Under the pieces are notes generated by a model. The model worked only from the letters and a program-made list of their open reading frames with translations, made no database searches and had not been told where the DNA came from. A program made the position numbers and the translations under genes. From NCBI GenBank assembly GCA_963736235.1, contig CAVTOR010000019.1, positions 1-64,000 on the forward strand: a DNA stretch of 64,000 bases, read 5' to 3'. The stretch comes from CAVORB01 sp963736235. GTDB lineage: Bacteria > Pseudomonadota > Gammaproteobacteria > Chromatiales > Chromatiaceae. Of this stretch, positions 20,764-30,085 are shown piece by piece (the first letter of the stretch is position 1; each line of letters starts with the position of its first letter).

Positions 20764-23718
20764 TTACTCGCGGGATTCCGGCGTGATGGTGAGCTCGATC
20801 TCGCCGTCGCCGCGGCGAACCGCGACGGTGACCGTCTGGCCCGCCTTGAGGGCGTTGAGCGCATAGGTGTAGTCGTAGATGTTCTCCACCCGGCGTCCGG
20901 CGACGGCGACGATCAGGTCCCCGGCCCGCATGCCGCCGCGCTCCGCGGGGCCGCCCTTGGCGACGCCGTTGACCAGTACGCCCTTGACGTCGCTCTCGGC
21001 GTAATCCGGGATGGTCCCGAGATAGGCGCGCAGGTTCGCCCGGCTGGCGTCCGTCCGCGGCTTTTCCTGGGAGACGTAGTCCGGCGCGTCCTCTGCCGCG
21101 GCGAGTCCGCCCGTCAGCAGGGCCATCAGCCGGGCGATCTTGATCAGCCCCTCGTAATTGAGCTTCTCGGCGGTGTCGCGCGCGGTGTTGTAGTCGGCGT
21201 GCGCCCCGGTGAAGAAGGTGAGCACCGGGATGCCCTTGAGATAGAAGGACGTGGTGTCCGTTGGCAGGTAGCTGTCCTCCTGCAGCTTGAGGGGGAGCCC
21301 GATGGGCGCGTTGCGCCGCTCGAGCTCGCGGCGCCAAATGGAGCTCGAACCCACGGCCTGGACGTAGAGATGCTTGTCGAGTCGGCCGACCATGTCCAGG
21401 TTGAGGTAGGCGATGACGGTGGGCTTGAGCCCGGTCTCTCCATCACTGGCGGCGAAGATCTCGGCGAAGTGGGCGGAGCCGAGGCGGCCGAGCTCCTCTC
21501 CGGTCCAGGCCGCGAACAGCAGGTCGTGTTCGAGATCGAGCTCGCCGGCGGCCTTCCGCGCGAGCAGGTGCTGGGCGATCTCCAGCAGGGCAGCGACGCC
21601 CGAGGCATTGTCGTCCGCCCCCGGGTGGACCTTGCCCGCGTCGGGGTCGGCGTCGCGCGAGCTCTTGTCCTCCCCCAGTCCGATGTGATCGACGTGGGCG
21701 CCGATCACCACCAGGGAGTCGCCAGGCTGCTCGCCCGCGTTCAGCCGCCCGAGGACGTTGCGGTCCGATGCCTGGCGCTTCTCCAGACGGATCTCGCCCC
21801 CGATACGAACTCGCGGCAGGTCGAAGCCGGGCATCGGCTCACCGCCGTCCAGGGCCATCTGGCTCGCGGCCAGATTCTTCCCCGCTGAGGCGAAGATCCT
21901 CTCCGCCACGGCGTCGGTGACGGAGACGACCGGCAGGCTGCCGCCGCCGGCGCCCGCCTCGGAGGTCAGCGGCACCAGCTGCTCCTTGACTTGCGCGCTG
22001 GGTCCCGTGACCAGGATCAGCCCCAGCGCGCCCTTGTCCCGCGCCACCATCGCCTTGAAGCGGAGGTCCGCGTACTCGTGCAGATACTGGCGGTGCTCGG
22101 GTGCAAGCTCCTCCGGCAGGTAGCGCAAGACGACGACCCACTTGCCGGAAACGTCCAGGTCGAGATACGAGTCGTACGCCGGGAATCCCCCCTCGGCCGG
22201 GGCGAGCAGGCCGTAGCCGGCGAATACCAGGTCTCCCGGTTCCGCCGTTCCGGTGCCGGAGAAGGACAGGGGACGCCAGTCCCGGTCGAGCACGAGCTGC
22301 GACTCCCCGTCGTCCCGGATCAAGGTGAGTCGGTTGCCGTCCGCCAGCTCGACGCCGGAGGTGAAGCCGTAGTGCTGGAACCAGCCGCCCATGTCGCCGG
22401 CGGGCGCGAGCCCGATTCCGGCCATGACCCCGGCGACGTAATCGGTGGCCAGGCGCGCGCCCTCGCTGCCCGTCATGCGTCCGGCCATGCGCTCGGCGGA
22501 TAGCTCGCCGACGTGCAGCCGGAGGTCGTCCGCGGTGATTTCGCTGGAGGTTTCACGCGGCGGGCCGGCGGGTCCGGCCTGCCCCGCGCTGGTCGCGGTT
22601 CCAGCGGGTCCGAGGCCGAGCAGCCCGGCGCGCGGCCTCGTCGTCCCAGTCCGCGATGAAGATCTGGGCCTTCTTGTCGGCGGTGCGGCTGCTGGCCCAG
22701 CTCAGGCGTTTGCCATCCGGGCTGAAGACCGGGAGACCGTCGAAGCCCTCGCTCTGGGTGACGCGCACCGGCTCCTTCTCCCCCTGGGTATCGACCAGGT
22801 AGAGCTCGAAGTTGGCGAAGCCCTGGGCGTTGTTGGCGAAGATGATGTAGTCGCCCGAGGGGTGGAAGTAGGGCGCCCAGGACATGACCCCGAGGCGGGT
22901 GATCTGGCGCTGGTCCGAGCCGTCGGGGCGCATGGTCCAGATCTCGGCGGTGAGCGCCCTTCTCGTCGAAGCGGCGCCAGACGATGCGCTCGCCGTCGGC
23001 GCTGAAGAAGGGGCCGCCGTCATATCCGGGGCTTTCTGTGAGGCGGCGCAGGTTGCCGCCGTCGGCGTCCATGCGGTAGAGATCCATGAAGTAGGACTGG
23101 TCGTTCTTGAAGATCTTCTGCTCTTCCTCCGAGAGCGATCCCTGATAGGCATGGCGGTTGGAGGCGAACACGACGCTGCTTCCGTCCGGCGACCAGGAGC
23201 CCTCCGCGTCGTATCCGGGGGCGTCGGTCAGCTTGCGCAGGATGTTGCCGTCGGTGTCCGCCTCGTAGATGTCGTAGTGCTCGTCGAAGCTCCAGGAGTA
23301 GCGGCTGCCCTTGCCCTCGGCGCGCTTGGCGAGCTCCTCCTCTTGCTTCTTCAAGGCCTCCGGGTCCTCGTGGGTGGAGGCGAACAGCACGCGCTCGCCA
23401 GACGGGTGAATCCAGCCGCAGGTGGTCTTGCCGGTGCCGGTGGAGACGCGCCGGGTGTCGCCCGTCTCCAGGTTCATGAGATACATCTGGTAGAAGGGGT
23501 TGTCGGCCGCGCGCTCGCTCTGGAAGATCATCCTGGTGCCGTCGGCGCTGAAATAGCCCTCGCCGGAGCGCAGGCCCTCGAAGATCAGTTGTCGCGTGTT
23601 GGTCAGCAACAGCTCCTCGTGTCCAGGTTGCGCGGGTTCGGCCGCGGGGAGGGGCCGTGTGGGTGGCCAGCAAGGCGGAAACCAGCATGGCAATGGCGAG
23701 TCTGGGTGGTCTTCGCAT
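20764..23718 (-). CDS. Exported PD40 propeller - M28 peptidase - PDZ protein, three frameshifts
   Basis: Read through three one-base slips (near 23655, 22960 and 22610) this is one protein of about 984 residues. A signal peptide (MRRPPRLAIAMLVSALLA) starts at 23718. A TolB-like beta-propeller follows with repeats such as GYFSADGTRMIFQSER, GSWSPDGSSVVFASNR and PVFSPDGKRLSWASSR. Then comes an M28 aminopeptidase with a PA-like insert and zinc ligands in GAHVDHIG, HPGADDNASG, WTGEELG and HADYNT. A PDZ domain (GPAERGGMRAGDLIVAVAG) ends it. The combination is a known PD40/M28 architecture that binds and trims peptides in the periplasm. It is followed 4 bases later by the beta-CASP nuclease. Confidence 0.88.
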
Positions 23719-23820
23719 GGGCGGTATCTGTCGTTGTCGTTCGAGGAATGTAGGATGATAGCCTTGCCTGAAATGATGGGGCGTCGGGGGTGAGACCGCA
23801 AACGCGGATGCTTGGGGGGA

Positions 23821-23985
23821 AGCCGCTGATTGGCCATCCTGGCCAACAGCAGCGCGCCACCCAAGAAGCGCGGTTCTTGGATGGCTACATTCTCCAGCGC
23901 TTACGCGCTCTAAAAATGGCGTCACTTCCCTATGCCGCGGAAAGCGCTGAATTGATCGGCGTTTCCTCAGATTTATCCGCGGGAC
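23821..23985 (+). repeat. Dispersed ~165-bp repeat, copy B
   Basis: Inverted partner of the element at 14008-14171. It carries the same palindrome with the complementary loop, TTGGCCA-TCC-TGGCCAA (23830-23846), and a second self-complementary motif AGCGC-TTAC-GCGCT (23898-23911 region). It lies about 100 bases upstream of the exported peptidase gene and about 105 bases before the lipoprotein gene. Confidence 0.75.
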
Positions 23986-24090
23986 GAAATCGGCGCCGAC
24001 TTGTGCCTGTAAACGTCGTAGAATTCAAGCATGGCCGATCGTTACGACGGTTGGTTAAGTCTATTTCGAGGGATAACGAGGGAGAATAGA

Positions 24091-24717
24091 ATGAAAACGA
24101 CCTTCTCAGCGGTTGCGGCGCTCAGCCTGGTTCTCGGCGGTTGCTGTACCAAGCTCGAGAACAGCGGGACTGTCGCGGAGAATCAGGAATGGGGGAGCGA
24201 CCTGCATTGGTGCGGGATCTTCTCTGGCTACGGGACCGACCAGCAGCCGGAGCGCTCTCAGGCGCTGTACACGCCGGTGACCTCCGCCGAATACGCGCAG
24301 CTGCTGTGCGAGAACATGAGAATGGAGGATTACGCCTCCTGCATGAACCAGGTCCGCGATTTTCGCAGCACGCCGGAGGGAAGGGCGTCGGGTGAGGGCA
24401 GCTCGACCTCCGGACCCTTCGCGATGCAACTCGGGGGCGAGGTCTATGTGGGCTCCTACTGGGGGACGCCCTTTAGCGCGGCGTTCCGGGTCGCCAACGA
24501 CAGCGGTCAGGCCTGCCGGGGAGACTACAACGCGCTGTACGGGTCCACCAAGGCGATCTTCGACGTCGATTGCGACAACGGGAAGCAGGGCACGGCCGAT
24601 ATCGTCTCTGACCGCGACGGGAGGAACGGGATCGGCTACGTCTCCATGACCGACGGCACCAAGGGCCGCATCGTGTACGGACCGGACGTCGCGCGCGCCG
24701 CGTCGCAACGATTTTAG
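24091..24717 (+). CDS. Putative lipoprotein of unknown function
   Basis: A 208-residue protein beginning MKTTFSAVAALSLVLGGC, a lipoprotein signal peptide with lipobox LGGC; the lipidated cysteine is residue 18. ATG at 24091 follows GAGGGAGAA and is preferred over an in-frame ATG at 24031, which would bury the signal. The mature part has six further cysteines and a C-terminal beta-rich region (GGEVYVGSYWGTPFSAAF, GYVSMTDGTKGRIVYGPD). I recognise no family. It is a single gene, convergent with sufE. Confidence 0.8.
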   Translation: MKTTFSAVAALSLVLGGCCTKLENSGTVAENQEWGSDLHWCGIFSGYGTDQQPERSQALYTPVTSAEYAQLLCENMRMEDYASCMNQVRDFRSTPEGRASGEGSSTSGPFAMQLGGEVYVGSYWGTPFSAAFRVANDSGQACRGDYNALYGSTKAIFDVDCDNGKQGTADIVSDRDGRNGIGYVSMTDGTKGRIVYGPDVARAASQRF

Positions 24718-24807
24718 GTAGGACGCAACTCTCGCGGGGCGAGTCGGCGGGTTTCGCGTGAGACTCCCGCCTCAGATCGGGTTGGCGTGCCCGGGGCTGA
24801 CCTCGCC

Positions 24808-25248
24808 TCAGTGGGCGAGCTTACGGGCCTGTCCCTTCATCTTATCGACGATCGCATAGACGCCGACGTGGCGGTTGGGGCTCAGATGCTCCTCGAGATG
24901 AAGGCCGGCGAACAAATCGTCGACATCCGTCGCCTCGATCTCGCTCGGGGTCTTACCCGAGAACAGCTCGACCAGGATCGCGACGACGCCTTTGATGATC
25001 GCGGTGTCGCAGTCGCCCGAATAGCGCAGGCGGCCCTCGCGGGTGGGGTCTGGGTAGGCGGCCGTGTGCACCGTGCTCATGCACTCCTTGACGCGATTCT
25101 CCTCTCGCTTATCCGCGGTCGGCATCGAGGGCATGCGTTCCCCGAGCTCCACCAGGTAATGGTACCGCTGGTCCCAGTCCCCAAGCAGCTCGAAGTTGTC
25201 TACGATCTCCCGGATCTCGCTCGCGGCCGTCATCGGGTCATACCCCAA
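24808..25248 (-). CDS. SufE-family sulfur acceptor for Fe-S assembly
   Basis: A protein of about 146 residues that takes persulfide sulfur from a cysteine desulfurase and passes it on for cluster assembly. The fold pattern is clear: an N-terminal helix with DWDQRYHYLVELG, the reactive Cys in RVKECMSTV, and the SGDCDTAIIKGVVAILVELFSG block. Two starts are possible: ATG at 25248 (overlapping the upstream gene by 11 bases) or at 25233 (gap of 4 bases); the second resembles SufE N-termini. It is coupled to the IscA/SufA-like gene. No SufBCDS genes are in the window. Confidence 0.88.
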   Translation of the reverse strand: MGYDPMTAASEIREIVDNFELLGDWDQRYHYLVELGERMPSMPTADKREENRVKECMSTVHTAAYPDPTREGRLRYSGDCDTAIIKGVVAILVELFSGKTPSEIEATDVDDLFAGLHLEEHLSPNRHVGVYAIVDKMKGQARKLAH

Positions 25249-25564
25249 AGGACTCGCCGCACCCGCAGGTATTCTTGACCCTGGGGTTGCGGAACTCGAA
25301 GCCCTGGTTGAGCAGGCTCGCTTTCACGAAGTCGACCTCCATGCCGTCGATGCGGCTGAGGCTTTCCTTGTCCACGACCACCTTGACGCCGAAGCTCTCG
25401 AACACCGCGTCGTCACTGTCGACCGTATCGGCGTAATCCACCTCATACGCCCAACCGCTGCAGCCCGACTTCCTGGTGCCGATGCGAAGGCCCACACCGT
25501 GTCCGCGCTTGGTGAGCATGTTGCCGACGTGTTGTGCCGCGGCATTGGTTAGCGTGACGGCCAT
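25238..25564 (-). CDS. A-type Fe-S carrier (IscA/SufA/HesB family)
   Basis: A 108-residue A-type carrier that binds and transfers iron-sulfur clusters. The three conserved cysteines are present: SGCSGWAYEVDY in the middle and NTCGCGESF at the C-terminus. The start ATG at 25564 follows GAGGTAT. It overlaps or abuts the SufE-like gene, which supports a shared role in cluster maturation. The sequence cannot decide between IscA, SufA and ErpA. Confidence 0.9.
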   Translation of the reverse strand: MAVTLTNAAAQHVGNMLTKRGHGVGLRIGTRKSGCSGWAYEVDYADTVDSDDAVFESFGVKVVVDKESLSRIDGMEVDFVKASLLNQGFEFRNPRVKNTCGCGESFGV

Positions 25565-25675
25565 GGATAGATACCTCGCTCAATCTGCGTTGCCTTGATG
25601 GCGAAATGGAAATGCGCGGCCCGGTTTTCAACCCTCGGGTTTCGCCTAGAACCCGCGCTCGCCGCGCGGGGCTGC

Positions 25676-26338
25676 TCAATGCCTGAGGTCCGCGGTGTCC
25701 ACGCTCGACGCGGACGACATGTCCATCAGCCCGCGCATCAGTGCCGCGCGGTCGCGAAGGTCCCGGGTCTCGATCAAGGCCTGCTTATCGTCGGGTTCAA
25801 GCGGCAGGTGTGCGCACAGGAGGTTGATGAGCTCCGCGTCCTTCATGCTGGTCACGTCGTCCCAGGGAATCTCGACCCCGCGCAGGCTGGCGTAGGCGCG
25901 CAGAGAGTCGAGAAAGGACTCCAGGTGCGCGAGCCGGGACTCGTCCTCGTGGTAGTCGCCGGCGAACCGCTCCCAGTCCGGGTGGACCCGGCGGTAGCCG
26001 TGCCGTGAATCGAGCTCGCGCTTGACGAAAAATCGGCAGACCCCGGTGAGAACCATGACGATGCGTCCGTCGGATGTCTCGCTGTACGAGGTAATGCGAC
26101 CGGCGCAACCAACCTTGTGGATTTCGGGCGTGTCGTCGAAGATCGTGCCGCTGACCGGCTGGATCATGCCAATCAGGTGGTCGGCCGCGAGCGCATCCTT
26201 GACCATGCTCAGGTACCGCGGCTCGAAGATGTTGAGGGGAAGCTGAACGTCCGGCATCACGACCGCGCCCGCGAGCGGGAAGATCGGCAGGTCCGCCGGG
26301 AGGTCGGTGAATTTCGGAAAGAAGGGTGAACGGGTCAT
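25676..26338 (-). CDS. LON substrate-binding domain protein
   Basis: A 220-residue protein consisting only of the N-terminal substrate-binding domain of Lon. Family motifs are LPIFPLAGAVVMPDVQLPLNIFEPRY, a glycine-rich CAGRITSY strand and a C-terminal helical part. The ATPase and protease domains are absent. Such stand-alone proteins are common in Gammaproteobacteria; a role as adaptor or substrate sensor is assumed but not shown. It lies about 110 bases upstream of the Fe-S genes on the same strand. Confidence 0.88.
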   Translation of the reverse strand: MTRSPFFPKFTDLPADLPIFPLAGAVVMPDVQLPLNIFEPRYLSMVKDALAADHLIGMIQPVSGTIFDDTPEIHKVGCAGRITSYSETSDGRIVMVLTGVCRFFVKRELDSRHGYRRVHPDWERFAGDYHEDESRLAHLESFLDSLRAYASLRGVEIPWDDVTSMKDAELINLLCAHLPLEPDDKQALIETRDLRDRAALMRGLMDMSSASSVDTADLRH

Positions 26339-26543
26339 CGGTCTGCTCCGGGCTTCAGGCGGGCCGGGGTTTGGAGCTCCGCGCTGGTGGATCGCTTGTC
26401 ACCGCAAAGATGGGGCCCCGCGGCCGCGTTACCAGCGCGGCTCCGGAATCCGTGGTTCCTGTCCGGTTGGTTTCGCTTTGTTTCGTGGCCTCGGCCGCGG
26501 CGAGGATGGGTGATATGCGCGGCCGCACTCGGAGACTTCTGCC

Positions 26544-27090
26544 TTGAGAATCGAGTCCAGCGGCTCTCGCACAACCGCCGCGAAGGGACCGTGCGAGCGG
26601 GGCGCCGATCGGGCGCCGTCGGCGCGGCGCGCGCGGATCCCCGTCCGGGTGGTCAGCGGCGGCCAGAGCGGCGTGGACCGCGCCGCGCTCGATGCGGCCA
26701 TCGAGGCGGGGTTGGAGATCGGCGGCTGGTGCCCCAGGGGGCGGCGGGCGGAGGACGGACCCATCTCCCGGCGTTATCCGCTGCGCGAGACGCCGACGCG
26801 CGCCTACAGTCAGCGCACCGGATGGAACGTGCGCGACTCGGATGCCACGCTGATCCTTTACCGCGGAGCCATGCACGGGGGAACCCGTCTCACCGCGGGG
26901 CTCGCCGTGCGCGTATGGGCGGCCGCGCCTGATCCTCGACCTCGATACCCGTCCCGATCCCGCGATCGCCCGGGACTGGATCGCCGCGCAAGGGGCTCGC
27001 GTACTCAATGTCGCCGGTCCGCGGCAGGCGGACGCGCCCGGCATCTACGCGCAGGCGCGGGCGTTCTTGTTGACCATGCTGCGGTCGTAG
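26544..27090 (+). CDS. Putative molybdenum carrier (MoCo carrier family), one frameshift
   Basis: Rossmann-like protein of the PF12694 family, related to molybdenum-cofactor carrier proteins. The nucleotide-binding start VVSGGQSGVDRAALD, the middle GGWCPRGRRAEDG and the segment DATLILYRG are clear. A one-base slip near 26910 moves the end to another frame, which continues LILDLDTRPDPAIARDWIA and NVAGPRQADAPGIYAQA before a stop at 27088-27090. About 180 residues in all. Start is TTG at 26544 with GGAG upstream, though the family core begins later at VRVVSGG. The ligand is unproven. Confidence 0.8.
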
Positions 27091-27113
27091 GATTGCGCGA
27101 TCGCCCCCCGGTT

Positions 27114-27455
27114 TCAGGGGCCATCCGTGCGCGAATCCCGCTCCGGCAGCGGGGCCTGGCTGTGGCAGTGCCGGTGCAGCGCGGCGCGAGCGAGCAGATG
27201 GGCGCTCACCGGCGCGGTCAGGAACAGGAAAATGCTGACCAGCAACTCGTGCAGGCTAAGCCCGTGGCGGACCGAGAAGAACAGGATGGATCCCAGCAGG
27301 ATGCCGCCGACCCCCAGGGTGGTCGCCTTGGTCGGCGCGTGCAGGCGCGTGAAAATGTCTGGCAATCGCGCGAGCCCGATGGAGCCGATGAGCGCGAAGC
27401 TGGCGCCGATCAGGAGCACGGCGCTGGTCATGAGGTCGAGCAGGCCCGCGATCAT
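27114..27455 (-). CDS. mrpG: Mrp antiporter subunit G
   Basis: A 113-residue membrane subunit of the multi-subunit Na+/H+ (or K+/H+) antiporter. Three membrane helices are visible, with the family motif IGLARLPDIFTRLHAPTKATTLG and the HGLSLHELLVSIFLFLTAPVSAHLLARAA end. ATG at 27455 overlaps the mrpF stop in an ATGA, indicating translational coupling. It is the last gene of the operon. Confidence 0.93.
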   Translation of the reverse strand: MIAGLLDLMTSAVLLIGASFALIGSIGLARLPDIFTRLHAPTKATTLGVGGILLGSILFFSVRHGLSLHELLVSIFLFLTAPVSAHLLARAALHRHCHSQAPLPERDSRTDGP

Positions 27456-27722
27456 TCGATGATGTCTCCGCGCAGCAGGAACTTCGCCAGCGCCATGGTG
27501 CTGACGAAACCCAGCAGGGCGATGAGCAGGGCGGCCTCGAAGAAATCGGGGCGCCCGATATGGACGCCGTACAGGACGATGACCGCGGCGGCGTTGATGT
27601 AGAGGGTGTCCAGGGCGAGGATGCGGTCGGTCGCGTCCGGGCCGCGAAACAGCCGCCAAGCATTGAGCGCGAGCGCGACGCCAAGCATCGCCGAGGGCGA
27701 TGATCACCGCGGCGTTCAGCAT
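27452..27722 (-). CDS. mrpF: Mrp antiporter subunit F, one frameshift
   Basis: Small three-helix subunit of about 90 residues. It starts MLNAAVIIAL at 27722; after one extra base near 27695 it continues LALNAWRLFRGPDATDRILALDTL and ends AKFLLRGDIIE. The GPDATDRILALD motif is diagnostic of MrpF/MnhF. It overlaps mrpE at its start and mrpG at its end. Confidence 0.9.
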
Positions 27723-28215
27723 GCGAATATCTCCTTGATGGGCGCCTCGTAGCGCGACTTGATCTGACGCGCGAGCTCGTCCGGGTCTTCCTCGCTGAGG
27801 GCGTGAACCAGCAGGTGGCGGGCGCCGGCGTCCAGGTCCGCCGATACCGTGCCGGGGGTCAGCGAGACGACGCTCGCCAGCACGGTCACCGCGACCTCGC
27901 CACGCACGTCCAGCGGGCACCTGGACGAACTTGGGCCGGATGGCCTGCCGCGGGCCGAGCACGAGCCCCGCTACCCGGAAGTTGGCGACGATGATGTCCC
28001 ACAGCACCCGCCCGGCGAACCGCAGCGCGAGGTCCGGGCGGCGCACGCAGGGCGGGCTCCGGCCAGAAGCGGCGCGTGAAGAGGGGAATCAGCACCGCGA
28101 GCAGGGTCCCAAGCACCAGGTGTCCCGCGGACGCGCTGTTGTTGAGCAGCAGCCACAGCAGCAACAGCACCAGACTAGCAGGGGGTGAGGCAAGGAGGGC
28201 GCGTCGCTTTGCCAT
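27716..28215 (-). CDS. mrpE: Mrp antiporter subunit E, two frameshifts
   Basis: Membrane subunit of about 165 residues. The first segment (MAKRRALLASPPASLVLLLL to FTRRFWPEP) holds two helices. The middle (FAGRVLWDIIVANFRVAGLVL, then QAIRPKFVQVP) and the end (LTPGTVSADLDAGARHLLVHAL) lie in other frames, separated by slips near 28045 and 27920. The TPGTVSADLD motif is characteristic. Its ATG at 28215 shares one base with the mrpD stop. Confidence 0.88.
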
Positions 28216-29758
28216 CAGGGCTTGCCTCGTTCGCTCGCCGGCGGGCTGACGCCGCGGTTGGCGGTAACGGCGCGTCATGTAGCCGTCGCGGTCGGCGAGC
28301 TGTGCCGCGGTTGCCTGGGTGAAGGCCGTCGTCGGGCCCGCAGCGATCATCAGCGCCACGGTGCCGAGCAGCAGGAGCAGCGGTCGACCGCGCTCGCCGT
28401 CGGGCTTGCCGCCTCCCCCGCCGCCGGGGCGTCGCCGGTGCGCCAGAAGAGGGCGCTGCCCGGCCCGGCTGAGGGCGACGATGACCAGCAGCCCGCTCAC
28501 CAGCACTCACCCCGAGGACCCAGGCCGCCGCCGGATGGGCGAGGGCGCTCTGCAGGATGTAGACCTTGGCCGCGAAGCCCGCCAGCGGCGGCAGCCCGGC
28601 AACGCCCACGGCGCCGAGCGAAGAACAGGGCCCCGAGCAGCGCGGGCCGCGACGAGGTTGCGGGCCTCGTCCAGACGGCCCCCGGCATCCCCGCGCTCGC
28701 GGGCGATGAGGCCGGCGAGCAGGAACAGGCCGCCGCCCACCAGGGTGCTGTTGAGGGCGTAGTAGAGCGCCGCGGAGACGGCCGCCTCGGAGCCGAGCCC
28801 AAGGGCGGCGACCAGGGTACCGGCCGACAGCACCACCAGGTGCGCCAGCAGGCGCTGCAGCTCCCGGCTCGCGAGCACGCCAAGGGTCGCGACCGCGACG
28901 GTCGCCAGGCCGACCGGCAGCAGCCAGGGCAAGACCAGAGACGCGGCCGGACCCGCGTCGGGGCCGAAGACCAGCCCGTGCACCCGCAGGATGGCGTAAA
29001 CGCCGACCTTGGTCATGATGGCGAACAGGGCCGCGACCGGGGCGCTGGCGGAGCCGTAGGCCGGTGGAAGCCAGAAACCGACGGGAACCAGCGCGGCCTT
29101 GAGCGCGAACACCGACCAGCAGCAGGAGTCCGCCCGCGCGCAGGAGCCCGGCCTGCTCCGGTCCCGCCTCGGACACCCGAAGCGCCAGGTCCGCCAGGTT
29201 CAGGGTGCCGGTGGCGGCGTAGATGGCGCCGATACCGAGGAGGAAGATCGAGGAGCCCACCAGGTTCAGCACCACCAGGTGCAGGGCCGCGCGCGTGCGC
29301 AGCGCGGCCGCCGCCATGCAGCTGCAGGGCGTACGAGGCGATGAGCAGGATCTCGAAAAAGACGAAGAGGTTGAACAGGTCGCCGGTGAGGAAGGCGCCG
29401 TTGATCCCCAGGAGCTGCATCTGGAAGAGCGCGTGAAAGTAGCCGCCCCCGCGGTCGTCGCCGGTGGCGGCGTAGAGCAGGCTGCCCAGGGCCAGCATGG
29501 CGGCGAGGGTCAGCATCAGGGCGCTCAGCCGGTCCACCACCAGGGCGATGCCGTAGGGTGCGGGCCAATCGCCAAGGTAGTAGATCAGCACCTCGCCGCC
29601 CGCGGTGCGCGCGAGCAGCAGCAGAGAGACGGCCAGCAGCGCCGCTGTTGCGGAAAAGGAACAAGCGCGCTCGGCACGGGTTCCCCTCCCGCCGGTCAGG
29701 AACAGGACGCCCCCGCGACCAGGGGGATCAGTACCGGCAGGATGGCCAGATGGCTCAC
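28215..29758 (-). CDS. mrpD: Mrp antiporter subunit D (proton-translocating, NuoN/L-like), several frameshifts
   Basis: Polytopic subunit homologous to complex I antiporter-like subunits. It starts GTG at 29758, overlapping the mrpC stop in GTGA (SHLAILPVLIPLVAGA). Intact pieces include GIALVVDRLSALMLTLAAML, NLFVFFEILLIASYALQLHG, FALKAALVPVGFWLPPAYG and VGLATVAVATLGVLASRELQ. At least five slips lie between them (for example near 29690, 29320, 29110, 28620 and 28505). The span fits the usual 500 residues. Confidence 0.85.
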
Positions 29759-30085
29759 TCGGCGTCTCCCGCGTCGACCCGGTCGTCGCCGAGATCTCGC
29801 AGGGCCCGCAGGGCGAGCACGATGAGGAAGGCGATCATGCCGAAGCCGATGACGATGGCTGTCAGCACCAGGGCCTGGGGCAGCGGGTCGGGCAGGTGCG
29901 CCAGGCCGTGCTCCACCAGGGGCGCGCTGTCCGGGGTCAGACCCCCGCTCGCGAACAGGAAGACGTTGACCGCGTAGCCGAGCAGGGCAGATCCCAAGCA
30001 CCACCGGGAAGGTGCGGGAACGCAGCAGGAGATAAACGGCGCTCGCCGTCATGACGCCGACCAGCACGGAGACCAGGGCCTCCAT
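29755..30085 (-). CDS. mrpC: Mrp antiporter subunit C (NuoK-like), one frameshift
   Basis: NuoK-like three-helix subunit of about 110 residues. MEALVSVLVGVMTASAVYLL starts at 30085; after a slip near 29995 it continues LLGYAVNVFLFASG and DPLPQALVLTAIVIGFGMIA. The LPQALVLTAIVIGFG motif is conserved in MrpC. The ATG shares a base with the mrpA/B stop. Confidence 0.9.
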
